A stretch of DNA of 64,000 nucleotides, from assembly GCA_958295465.1 (NCBI GenBank), contig OY282353.1, forward strand, positions 3,711,001 to 3,775,000, read 5' to 3'. The notes under the pieces were generated by a model. The model worked only from the letters and a program-made list of their open reading frames with translations, ran no database searches and was not told where the DNA came from. Source of the stretch: an uncultured Gammaproteobacteria bacterium. Lineage in GTDB: Bacteria > Pseudomonadota > Gammaproteobacteria > HK1. The position numbers were made by a program, and so were the translations under genes. This document shows positions 35,641-43,928 of the stretch, piece after piece (position 1 is the first letter of the stretch; each line of letters starts with the position of its first letter).

Positions 35641-36949
35641 CGGACGGGTGATCCGCGGCGCGGTGCTGACCTTCCGCGACGATCCCGCCGTGGTCGGGCC
35701 GCAACGCGCGGTCCGGTTCTATCGCCGGGGCGCAGTCGCGGTCGACGGAAACGGTCGTATCGCATGGCGCGGTCATGCGGCGCGACTGCCGGAGCGGTTC
35801 CGCGCGCTCCCGGCCGACGACCACGGCGAAGCGCTCGTGCTGTCGGGCTTCATCGACGCCCACGTCCACTTCCCGCAGTACCGGATGCTGGCCGCACCGG
35901 GCAGGGATCTGCTGGACTGGCTGAACCGCTTCACCTTCCCGGAGGAGCGCCGCTACGCCTCGGCGGCCCACGCCCGCGCCGCCGCCGAAACGTTCCTCGA
36001 TCGCTTGGTGCAGCACGGCACCACCGCCGCGGTGGTCTTCTCCACCGTGCACCGGTCCGCCACCGAGACGCTCTTCGCCGCGGCCGAGCGCCGCGGCCAG
36101 GCCATCGTCAGCGGCAAGACGATGATGGATCGCAATGCCCCGGAGGCGTTGCGCGACGATCCGGACTCGGGCGTACGCGACAGCGAGGCGCTGATCGAGC
36201 GCTGGCACCGCCGCGGCCGGCTGCGCTACGCGATCACCGTGCGGTTCGCGGTGACCTCCACCGAGGCGCAGCTCCGCGCGGCCGGCGCGCTCGCCGCCCG
36301 GCGCCCCGACTGCCACGTACACAGCCACCTCTCCGAGAGCGAGGGAGAGTGCGCGTTCGTGCGGCGGCTGTTTCCGTGGGCGAAGGACTACACCGACGTC
36401 TACGACCGCTTCGGCCTGCTCGGCCCGCGCAGCCTGTTCGCGCACGGCATCCACCTCTCGGAGCGCGAGTGCGCACGGCTCTCCGAGGCCGGCGCCACCG
36501 TCGTCCATTGCCCGACCTCGAACACCTTCCTCGGCTCGGGGCTCTTCGACGCCGGCCACGTCGGCCGCCCGGACCGCCCGGTGCGCATCGGGATCGCCAC
36601 CGACGTCGGCGGCGGCACGAGCTATTCCATGCTCCACACCCTCGGCGAGGCATACAAGGTGGCGATGCTGCGCGGACGCAAGCCGACCGCGCACGACCTC
36701 TTCCACCTCGCGACCCGCGGCAACGCGGCGCACCTTGGCCTCGACGAGGAGATCGGAACTCTCGAACCGGGACGGTGGGCGGATCTGTTGGTGCTCGACC
36801 CGACCGCCACGCCGGTGCTGGAAGCGCGGCACGCGCTGTCCGAGAACCTCGAGGACACGCTCTTCGCCCTGGCGATTCTCGGCGACGACCGCGCGGTGCG
36901 GGCGACCTACGTCGCGGGCCGGCTCGCATGCGGCGCGGCGGCGCGATAG
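35624..36949 (+). CDS. guaD: Guanine deaminase
   Basis: A 441-residue amidohydrolase that hydrolyses guanine to xanthine, feeding the urate branch of purine breakdown. The zinc-ligand motif HVHFPQY is near residue 82, followed by HSHLSESEGE, FAHGIHL and the family signature HCPTSNTFLGSGLF, then the Asp ligand in IATDVGGGTS. Start GTG 35624 lies in the last 64-bp repeat unit (reading MSAVHPGRVI); no strong ribosome site is seen, so translation may be coupled to the mini-frames of the repeat array. The length and all ligands are normal for an active enzyme. Confidence 0.93.
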   Translation: MSAVHPGRVIRGAVLTFRDDPAVVGPQRAVRFYRRGAVAVDGNGRIAWRGHAARLPERFRALPADDHGEALVLSGFIDAHVHFPQYRMLAAPGRDLLDWLNRFTFPEERRYASAAHARAAAETFLDRLVQHGTTAAVVFSTVHRSATETLFAAAERRGQAIVSGKTMMDRNAPEALRDDPDSGVRDSEALIERWHRRGRLRYAITVRFAVTSTEAQLRAAGALAARRPDCHVHSHLSESEGECAFVRRLFPWAKDYTDVYDRFGLLGPRSLFAHGIHLSERECARLSEAGATVVHCPTSNTFLGSGLFDAGHVGRPDRPVRIGIATDVGGGTSYSMLHTLGEAYKVAMLRGRKPTAHDLFHLATRGNAAHLGLDEEIGTLEPGRWADLLVLDPTATPVLEARHALSENLEDTLFALAILGDDRAVRATYVAGRLACGAAAR

Positions 36950-37431
36950 TCCCGTCCCGCCGCCGCACGCGGAAGCAGGGGGCAGGAGTCACCGGAGAGC
37001 GGCTCTGCCTGAAGGTCCTGCCGTTGCGCACGGAAACAGGTTGGACCGTCCATTGCCTGCCCTGCGGCTCGCCGTCCCGCCGCTACGCACGGGATCAGGG
37101 CTTCCCGACGGCGCTGTCGCGATGATGCTGTGGCGCCGGGGCCTGTCCGGCGGAAGTGCCGCATCGCCACGAACCTCGAAGGGCGTGGCCTGATGCACCG
37201 TCCCCGGCGTTCAATCAACGGGATATGCCTTTCGGAATACCCGGAGTGGAGCGCCGCCCCCTGTTGGGCGGGTGTCGCCGGCGCGCTCATGCACTAGACT
37301 TCCGGGCGCGAAGCTTCGCACGGAGCGGTGGCGCGGCCTCGGGTACGGGCTCGGCCGCCCGGTCCGATCAAGTGGGTCGATACACTCTGGCCGACACGCA
37401 GACCGCAACGCGCAGGGAGGGACGACGAGCG
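36950..37431. other. Intergenic region before the dsr operon
   Basis: About 480 bases with no convincing gene on either strand. The dsr promoter must lie here or upstream, but I find no hexamer pair good enough to place it. GGGAGG at 37415 serves as the ribosome site of dsrA. Confidence 0.5.
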
Positions 37432-38697
37432 ATGAAGAAGCACGACACTCCGATGCTGGACCAGCTCGAGCAGGGTCCCTGGCCGAGCTTCATCTCCGGG
37501 ATCAAGCGGCTGCGGGACGAGCACCACGACGGGCGGGTCAACGGGGTGGCCAACGACCTCCTCGGCCAGCTCGAGCACTCCTACGAGACGCGCCGCGGGT
37601 ACTGGAAGGGCGGGACGGTCAGCGTCTACGGCTACGGCGGCGGGATCATCCCCCGCTTCTCCGAGGTCGGCGAGCGGTTCCCGAAGTCGCGCGAATTCCA
37701 CACCCTGCGGGTGCAGCCGCCGGCCGGCAACTACTACACCACCGACATGCTGCGCAATCTCGCCGACTCCTGGGAGAAGTGGGGCTCGGGGCTCGTCACC
37801 TTCCACGGGCAGACCGGCAACATCATGTTCATCGGGGCCGACACCGAGAACACCCAGCACTTCTTCGACGAGATCAACGACTACGGCTTCGACCTCGGCG
37901 GCGCCGGCCCCTGCGTGCGCACCGCGCAGTCCTGCGTCGGCTCGGCCCGCTGCGAGCAGTCCTGCTGCAACGAGCACAAGATCCACCGTTCGCTGGTCAA
38001 CAACTTCGTCGACGACATCCACCGCCCGGCCCTGCCTTACAAGTTCAAGTTCAAGATCTCCGGCTGCCCCAACGACTGCATGAATTCCATCGAGCGGGCC
38101 GACTTCGCGGTCATCGGCACGTGGCGCGACGAGATGAAGGTGGACCAGGACGAGGTGAAAGCCTACGTCGCGCGCAAGGGGCGCAAGTACGTCATCGACA
38201 ACGTCGTCACCCGCTGCCCGACGAACGCGCTGTCGCTGAACGACGACGACACCCTGGAGGTGGACGACCGCAACTGCGTGCGCTGCATGCACTGCCTGAA
38301 CGTGATGCCGAAGTGCCTGTCGCCGGGCGACGAGAAGGGGGTGTCGGTGCTGATCGGCGGCAAGCGCACGCTGAAGATCGGCGATCTGTTCGGCACCGTG
38401 GTGGTGCCCTTCATGAAGCTCGACACCCAGGAGGACTACGACCGCCTCGTGGAGATCGCGGAGGAGACCATCGACTTCTTCGCGGAGAACGCGCTGGAGC
38501 ACGAGCGGGTAGGGGAGATGATCGAGCGTATCGGGCTCGTCAACTTCCTCGAAGGGATCGGCCTCGAAACGGACCCCAACATGATCGCCCACCCGCGCGA
38601 AAGCTCGTACGTGCGCACCGACACCTGGGACGAGGAAGCCGCCAAGTGGTTCGAGCGCCGGCAGCGGGCGAAGAACGGCGAGAGCGAGGCGGCGTGA
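37432..38697 (+). CDS. dsrA: Reverse-type dissimilatory sulfite reductase alpha subunit
   Basis: The start ATG 37432 gives 421 residues, as expected for DsrA; a longer upstream frame is non-coding. The siroheme-[4Fe-4S] ligands are present as C-x5-C (CVGSARC) and C-x3-C (CPNDC), and the inserted ferredoxin domain carries CVRCMHCLNVMPKC. With DsrB it forms the cytoplasmic alpha2-beta2 enzyme that, in sulfur oxidisers, turns sulfur bound as persulfide/trisulfide into sulfite. The presence of dsrEFH downstream supports the oxidative direction. The gap to dsrB is unusually long (249 bases). Confidence 0.97.
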   Translation: MKKHDTPMLDQLEQGPWPSFISGIKRLRDEHHDGRVNGVANDLLGQLEHSYETRRGYWKGGTVSVYGYGGGIIPRFSEVGERFPKSREFHTLRVQPPAGNYYTTDMLRNLADSWEKWGSGLVTFHGQTGNIMFIGADTENTQHFFDEINDYGFDLGGAGPCVRTAQSCVGSARCEQSCCNEHKIHRSLVNNFVDDIHRPALPYKFKFKISGCPNDCMNSIERADFAVIGTWRDEMKVDQDEVKAYVARKGRKYVIDNVVTRCPTNALSLNDDDTLEVDDRNCVRCMHCLNVMPKCLSPGDEKGVSVLIGGKRTLKIGDLFGTVVVPFMKLDTQEDYDRLVEIAEETIDFFAENALEHERVGEMIERIGLVNFLEGIGLETDPNMIAHPRESSYVRTDTWDEEAAKWFERRQRAKNGESEAA

Positions 38698-38769
38698 GGC
38701 GTATCTCCTTTCCCGTGTAACGGTACGGAGCCGGTGACGGGACACGGGCGATGATGGGGCGCTGCCGGT

Positions 38770-38978
38770 AACGCGGTACGCGGGTTCCGGGGCGGGCGGG
38801 TACAAGGGCCTCGAGACGGGGCTACGGGGGAGGATGCGGGACGAGGGCAAAGAAACGTCGAATGCCGATCGAGTGACGGCACGCGGGCTGCGGGGCGTAG
38901 GGTAAGAAGGGGCTCAAGACGGGGCTACGGGGGAGGACGCGGGACGATGGCAAAGAAACATCGAATGCCGATCGAGTC
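38770..38978. repeat. 104-bp tandem duplication of the dsrB translation start region
   Basis: The segment with GACGGGGCTACGGGGGAGGA, the ribosome site and the first 12 codons of dsrB occurs twice, 104 bases apart. In the first copy the initiation ATG has become AGG (GACGAGGGCAAAGAAACG) and the frame stops soon after, so only the second copy starts dsrB. Confidence 0.9.
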
Positions 38979-40020
38979 GGGATGCCCGGACGGGTTCCAG
39001 TACATGCACCCGGCGATGATCCGGAACTTCGGGCAGTGGCAGTACCACACACATCCCAGGGTCGGGGTGTTGTGTCACATCGCCGAGAGCGGCGACGCCA
39101 TCTGGACGGTGCGCGCGGGCACCCAGCGCATCCTCGACGTGTTCACCCTGCGAAAGCTCTGCGAGATCGGTGACCGGTACGCGGACGGCCACGTGCGCTT
39201 CACCATCCGCAGCAACATCGAGTACATGGTCGACGACGAGGCCAAGGTCGAGCCGCTGATCGAGGCCCTCGAATCCAACGGGTTCGTGGTCGGGGGAACG
39301 CAGAACTCCGTCGCCTTCATCTCCCATACCCAGGGCTGGCTGCACTGCGACATCCCGGGCACCGACGCCTCCGGAGTGGTGAAGTCGATGATGGACGAGC
39401 TCATCGACGAGTTCCGCAACGCCGAGATGCCGAACCGCGTGCACATCACCACGTCCTGCTGCCAGATCAACTGCGGGGGGCAGGGCGACATCGCGATCAA
39501 CATCCAGCACACCAAGCCGCCGAAGATCAACCACGACCTGGTGGCGAACGTCTGCGAGCGGCCCTCGGTGGTCGCGCGCTGCCCGGTGGCGGCGATCCGG
39601 CCCGCGATGGTCAACGGCAAGCCCTCGCTGGAGGTGGACGAGAAGAAGTGCATCTGCTGCGGCGCGTGCTACCCGCCCTGCCCGCCGATGCAGATCAACG
39701 ACCCCGAGCATTCGAAGCTCGCGATATGGGTGGGCGGCAACCACTCCAACGCGCGCAGCAAGCCGTCGTTCCAGAAGCTCGTCGCGGCGGGGATCCCCAA
39801 CAACCCCCCGCGCTGGCCGGAGGCGACCGCGGTGGTCAAGCGCATCCTGCGCGCCTACAAGGAAGACGCCCGCGACTGGGAGCGGATCAACGACTGGATC
39901 GACCGCGTGGGCTGGCCGCGCTTCTTCGAGCTCACCGAGCTGCCGTTCACCAAGTTCCACATCGACAACTGGCGGGGCTCGCGCAAGAGCTTGAACGCCT
40001 CGACCCACATACGGTTCTGA
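38947..40020 (+). CDS. dsrB: Reverse-type dissimilatory sulfite reductase beta subunit
   Basis: A 357-residue beta subunit. The motifs FISHTQGWLHC, CCQINCGGQ and the ferredoxin cluster CICCGACYPPCPP are all present. GGAGG sits 12 bases before the ATG. It pairs with DsrA to hold the catalytic siroheme; the 3' end is followed 20 bases later by dsrE. Composition is like the host's other GC-rich genes. Confidence 0.97.
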   Translation: MAKKHRMPIESGCPDGFQYMHPAMIRNFGQWQYHTHPRVGVLCHIAESGDAIWTVRAGTQRILDVFTLRKLCEIGDRYADGHVRFTIRSNIEYMVDDEAKVEPLIEALESNGFVVGGTQNSVAFISHTQGWLHCDIPGTDASGVVKSMMDELIDEFRNAEMPNRVHITTSCCQINCGGQGDIAINIQHTKPPKINHDLVANVCERPSVVARCPVAAIRPAMVNGKPSLEVDEKKCICCGACYPPCPPMQINDPEHSKLAIWVGGNHSNARSKPSFQKLVAAGIPNNPPRWPEATAVVKRILRAYKEDARDWERINDWIDRVGWPRFFELTELPFTKFHIDNWRGSRKSLNASTHIRF

Positions 40021-40040
40021 GCCGAAGCGATTCGTGCGCG

Positions 40041-40433
40041 ATGAAGATCGGATTACTCGTCAACGAAGGCCCGTACCAGCATCAGGCGGCCGACACCGCG
40101 TACCACTTCGCGAAGGCCGCGATCGAGAAGGGGCATGAGGTCTTCCGCGTGTTCTTCTACCACGACGGCGTGAACAACGGGACGCGGCTCACCACCCCAC
40201 CGCAGGACGACCGCCACGTCCAGCGTCGCTGGACGGAGCTTGCGGAGGCGCACGGCGTCGATCTGGTGCTCTGCGTCGCCGCCGCGCAACGGCGCGGCAT
40301 CTGCGACCCCGACGAGGCGAAGCGCAACGGCAAGGACGCCGACAACATCGCGCCCGGTTTCCGGATCTCCGGGCTTGGCCAGCTCGTAGAGGTGGCCATC
40401 GAATGCGACCGGCTGGTAACGTTCGGAGATTGA
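40041..40433 (+). CDS. dsrE: Sulfur-carrier protein DsrE
   Basis: A 130-residue TusD-family protein. The active-site cysteine is in DLVLCVAAAQRRGI (about residue 77), which binds persulfide sulfur. DsrE forms the E2F2H2 hexamer with DsrF and DsrH and donates sulfur to DsrC in sulfur oxidisers. In known clusters dsrF follows directly; here 1.5 kb of foreign DNA separates them. Confidence 0.95.
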   Translation: MKIGLLVNEGPYQHQAADTAYHFAKAAIEKGHEVFRVFFYHDGVNNGTRLTTPPQDDRHVQRRWTELAEAHGVDLVLCVAAAQRRGICDPDEAKRNGKDADNIAPGFRISGLGQLVEVAIECDRLVTFGD

Positions 40434-40504
40434 GATACGCGCCCGGGATTGAAAGATTCAGAAATATTACTGTGCAGGGAAAACATAGTATTCGGAGATA
40501 TTCC

Positions 40505-41923
40505 ATGGCAAACAAAGAACATGTAGAGCACCTACGCCTAAAGGGCGTCGATGATTGGAATCAGTGGCGTATATCTTCTCCTGATGTGAAGCCTGATTTA
40601 TCGGATAGGAAGATATCCGATATCATTAGCAATTCGGGGAAGCTCATTCTCGATAAAATCGACCTATCGTATGCAAATCTTAAAAATACTTCGTTTTGCG
40701 GAGTAAGCTTAGTTGAAGCTAAATTTTGTAACGCAGAGATGCAAGACGGGGATCTATCTCATACTGCACTAAAGAATGCAGATTTCACTGGAGCTAAATT
40801 GGAACAAACTAATTTTTCCCATTCCAAACTGATTGGTGCAAATTTCACTGGAGCTAAATTGGAACAAACTAATTTTTCCCATTCCAAACTGATTGGTGCA
40901 AATTTTACAAATGCAAAACCTTGGAAGGCAATTTTGTATCCTCCTCCTCATGATCCTTCAAATCAACACATAACACCAACTCGTATCCAAGATGACGTAG
41001 AATCCAAACCTATAAACAATATTAGTGAATTGAACAGTATCTGTAAAGCACTTAAAAATCATTATGAACAATACAGAGAAGAGGAGTATGTTATCTATTT
41101 CCGTGGAGAATGTTCCGATTCTTGGAACTTACTACCTTCCGTGAAACGATATCCTCCCACCGTTGAAGAGGGCGAAATGTTGTTTGATTTATTATCACGG
41201 CAACCAAAACGATTTAACGATACAACTATGGCTATGGCGCAATGGGTGCTTGCGCAGCATTATGGACTCAAGACTAGGCTTTTGGATATAACACGGAACC
41301 CTTTAGTAAGTCTATTTTTCGCCTCCGAATTTCATGCCCAATCGCACGCTGGCAGATTGCACATTTTCGCTGTACCAAAATGGGCCAAGGTATTGTCTGT
41401 GTATTATTCTAGATTTATTAAACCGTTCAACAGCGATACCATCAGCGTAATTGCGAATTTTGCCAAACTATCCAGAAAAGAACAAGAAGTTATTTTGGGT
41501 TCGGAAGGTACCAGCGGTATGCGTAACGATGACAGAGTCCTAAAGTATGACACTGCTATGCGCCGTCTTTACCATTTTATCAATCAAGAAAGGCCAAATT
41601 TCGAAAAGAGAATTGATATTAGAGATCTGTTCTGCGTCTTTGTTGTTGAGCCCCAGAAATTGTTCGAGCGTATTAGAGCTCAATCCGGAGCTTTCATGAT
41701 CTCGGCATTTCATAGTCGATTTGAAGAAGAAGAAATGAAGAAATTTAATAATGGAACTCCACATCATCATCATTACAGATTGAAGATACCGCATTGTGTC
41801 AAGAAAAACATCCGAGATGAGTTAGAATTATTGAATATTACTAGAGAAACACTCTTTCCTAGTCTCGAAGAAACAGCTAGAGCGATTAATGATTCTCACT
41901 TGCAACGATCGCAAAGCACATAA
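40505..41923 (+). CDS. Pentapeptide-repeat / FRG-domain protein inserted between dsrE and dsrF
   Basis: A 472-residue, strikingly AT-rich gene in a GC-rich operon. Start ATG 40505 has GGAGA 8 bases upstream. Residues about 53-139 are pentapeptide repeats (ANLKNTSF, ADFTGAKLEQTNFS), including an exact 20-residue duplication. Residues about 195-310 form an FRG domain, recognisable by YFRGE (198-202), LKTRLLDIT (near 257) and PLVSLFFA. FRG proteins are of unknown biochemistry and are often found in mobile or defence islands. It runs in the same direction as dsr, so transcripts from the dsr promoter would read through it. No transposase or site-specific scar flanks it. I infer recent horizontal entry. 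Confidence 0.85.
   Translation: MANKEHVEHLRLKGVDDWNQWRISSPDVKPDLSDRKISDIISNSGKLILDKIDLSYANLKNTSFCGVSLVEAKFCNAEMQDGDLSHTALKNADFTGAKLEQTNFSHSKLIGANFTGAKLEQTNFSHSKLIGANFTNAKPWKAILYPPPHDPSNQHITPTRIQDDVESKPINNISELNSICKALKNHYEQYREEEYVIYFRGECSDSWNLLPSVKRYPPTVEEGEMLFDLLSRQPKRFNDTTMAMAQWVLAQHYGLKTRLLDITRNPLVSLFFASEFHAQSHAGRLHIFAVPKWAKVLSVYYSRFIKPFNSDTISVIANFAKLSRKEQEVILGSEGTSGMRNDDRVLKYDTAMRRLYHFINQERPNFEKRIDIRDLFCVFVVEPQKLFERIRAQSGAFMISAFHSRFEEEEMKKFNNGTPHHHHYRLKIPHCVKKNIRDELELLNITRETLFPSLEETARAINDSHLQRSQST
40782..40905. repeat. Perfect 60-bp tandem duplication in the pentapeptide region
   Basis: Two identical 60-base units, each beginning around ATTTCACTGGAGCTAAATTG and running through CCAAACTGATTGGTGCAA, encode an exact repeat of 20 residues (four pentapeptide units). 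Exact identity suggests a very recent event. Confidence 0.95.
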
Positions 41924-41945
41924 GTATCGCGTCAGAAAAACATAA

Positions 41946-42362
41946 ATGAGAGAAATCATGTTTCGGAAGAAGCTCATGTACCTCAACCGCCGCGCGCCCT
42001 ATGGGACGATCTACGCGGCGGAAGGGCTGGAGGTGGTGCTGATCGGGGCCGCATTCGACCAGGACGTCTGCATGGCCTTCGTCGGCGACGGCGTGTACCA
42101 GCTCAAGGCGGGGCAGGACACTTCGGGCCTGGGTCTCAAGAGCTTCTCGCCCGCATACCGGGCGTTGGGCGACTACGACGTGACGCGGCTCTACGTCGAG
42201 CGCGAATCGCTGGAGGAGCGGGGCCTGGACGCCGGCGACCTGATGCCCCTCACCTGGGAGGACGAGGACGACGACTGGGCCGAGAAGTCTTCGATCCACG
42301 TCGTCGATCGCGCCGAGCTCACCCGCCTGATCGACGCCCAGGACGTGGTGTTCAACTTCTGA
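41946..42362 (+). CDS. dsrF: Sulfur-carrier complex protein DsrF
   Basis: A 138-residue TusC-family protein with NRRAPYGTIYAAEGLEV near the N-terminus and VCMAFVGDGVYQL, normal for DsrF. ATG 41946 opens the frame, but ATG 41958 is also possible and has GAGAG upstream. The first dozen bases still have the AT-rich character of the inserted FRG gene, so the native N-terminal codons may have been replaced at the insertion boundary near 41960. It should bind DsrE and DsrH. Confidence 0.93.
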   Translation: MREIMFRKKLMYLNRRAPYGTIYAAEGLEVVLIGAAFDQDVCMAFVGDGVYQLKAGQDTSGLGLKSFSPAYRALGDYDVTRLYVERESLEERGLDAGDLMPLTWEDEDDDWAEKSSIHVVDRAELTRLIDAQDVVFNF

Positions 42363-42388
42363 GGGCCGGATTTCCGGGGGCCGGCGCG

Positions 42389-42697
42389 ATGCCGATTCTG
42401 CACACCGTGAACAAGTCGCCGTTCGAGAAGGACTCGCTGGAGACGTGCATCGCGCACGCCCTCGACGGCAGCGCGGTGCTGCTGATCGAGGACGGCGTCT
42501 ACGCGGCGGCGAACGGAACGGTGGTGGCGCCCCGGGTCCGCGACGCCATGCGCCGGCTGAAGTTCTACGTCCTCGCGAACGACTGCAAGGCGCGGGGGCT
42601 CGGCGAGGACGCGCTGATCGACGGCATCGAGCCGGTCGATTACGCGGGCTTCGTGGACCTGGCCGTCGGTCACGACAACGTCCAGTCGTGGCTGTGA
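42389..42697 (+). CDS. dsrH: Sulfur-carrier complex protein DsrH
   Basis: A 102-residue TusB-family protein starting MPILHTVNKSPFEKDSLETC, with LLIEDGVYAA and the C-terminal VDYAGFVDL. It completes the DsrEFH complex. It starts 26 bases after dsrF and is followed by a 110-base gap before dsrC. Confidence 0.94.
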   Translation: MPILHTVNKSPFEKDSLETCIAHALDGSAVLLIEDGVYAAANGTVVAPRVRDAMRRLKFYVLANDCKARGLGEDALIDGIEPVDYAGFVDLAVGHDNVQSWL

Positions 42698-42807
42698 CGC
42701 GGACAAGGTGCGGTGCGGGCACGGCAATGAACGAAGGACGGTGGTGGTATCCGGCCGGATATCACCACGTTGAAGACGTTTCACGGTAAACCCACGGAGG
42801 ACGGACG

Positions 42808-43140
42808 ATGGCGCTTCAAATCAACGGCAAGACCCTGGACACGGACGAGGAGGGATACCTCGCGAACCTGAGTGACTGGGAGCCGGAGGTCGCGCAAGTC
42901 ATGGCGGAATCCGACGAATGCGATCTGACCGACAACCACTGGGAGGTGATCAACTTCCTGCGTTCGTACTACGAGGAATACCAGATCGCGCCGGCGGTGC
43001 GGGTGCTCACCAAGGCCATCGGCAAGAAGCTCGGCAAGGACAAGGGCAACAGCAAGTACTTGTACCAGCTCTACCCCTACGGCCCGGCCAAGCAGGCGTG
43101 CCGGTACGCCGGGCTGCCGAAGCCGACCGGCTGCGTCTGA
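42808..43140 (+). CDS. dsrC: DsrC sulfur-binding protein
   Basis: A 110-residue DsrC with both C-terminal cysteines that define the functional subtype: C at CRYAG and the penultimate C in PTGCV, separated by ten residues. It takes sulfur from DsrEFH, presents it to DsrAB as a trisulfide, and is recycled by DsrMK. GGAGG lies 9 bases before the ATG. All residues of the flexible arm look intact. Confidence 0.97.
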   Translation: MALQINGKTLDTDEEGYLANLSDWEPEVAQVMAESDECDLTDNHWEVINFLRSYYEEYQIAPAVRVLTKAIGKKLGKDKGNSKYLYQLYPYGPAKQACRYAGLPKPTGCV

Positions 43141-43211
43141 ACCGCCGGGGCCGGGAAACGGCCGCGGGCCGGGTTGGCCCGGCCCGGTGACGGGCGCCGG
43201 AGCGCGCTTCG

Positions 43212-43928
43212 ATGCCGATCCTCACCGTCGCCTTCGCGCTCGCGTTCTACGCCGCTACCGCGATCCTTGTTGCCGGTCTTGCTTACAAGATCGCGCAGTA
43301 CGCCCGTACTCCCGCGCTGCTCAAGATCCCGACCACTCCGGCGCCCCTCACCCGCGCTGGCGTCGCCGCGCGCATCGCCCGCGAGGTGGTGCTGTTCGAG
43401 AGCCTGTTCAAGGCGGCGAAGTGGACCTGGCTGTTCGGCTGGACCTTCCACGCCGCGCTCCTGGTCGTGCTCGTCGGACACCTGCGGTATTTCACCGAGC
43501 CGGTCTGGGCGCCGGCTGGCCTCGTCCAGGGGATCGCCCCGTACGCGGGGCTCGCGATGATCGCGGGGCTCGCGGGCCTGTGGGCGCGTCGATTCCTCGT
43601 GGACCGGGTGCGCTACATCTCCGCCCCTTCGGACCACCTGATGCTCGCGCTCCTCGTCGCCATCGGCGGCAGCGGGGTCGCGATGCGTTTCGCCGCCCCC
43701 ACCGACGTCGTCGCGCTCAAGGCGTTCGTGCTCGGTCTCCTGTACTTCGACTGGCAGCCGATCCCCTCCGACGCGGTCCTGCTCCTGCATCTCGGACTCG
43801 TCGTCGCGCTGATGGCGGTGTTCCCGTTCAGCAAGCTGCTCCACGCCCCCGGCCTGTTCTTCAGCCCCACCCGCAACCAGGCCGACGACCCGCGCGAGCG
43901 CCGCCACGTGGTGGCGAGGACGCCCTGA
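43212..43928 (+). CDS. dsrM: Membrane cytochrome b subunit DsrM
   Basis: A 238-residue polytopic protein of the NarI-like family, with about five hydrophobic segments and His residues in WTFHAALLVVLVGH and LLLHLGLVVA as heme ligand candidates. It anchors DsrK and exchanges electrons with the quinone pool. Its stop overlaps the dsrK start (TGATG), so the pair is translationally coupled. Confidence 0.95.
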   Translation: MPILTVAFALAFYAATAILVAGLAYKIAQYARTPALLKIPTTPAPLTRAGVAARIAREVVLFESLFKAAKWTWLFGWTFHAALLVVLVGHLRYFTEPVWAPAGLVQGIAPYAGLAMIAGLAGLWARRFLVDRVRYISAPSDHLMLALLVAIGGSGVAMRFAAPTDVVALKAFVLGLLYFDWQPIPSDAVLLLHLGLVVALMAVFPFSKLLHAPGLFFSPTRNQADDPRERRHVVARTP

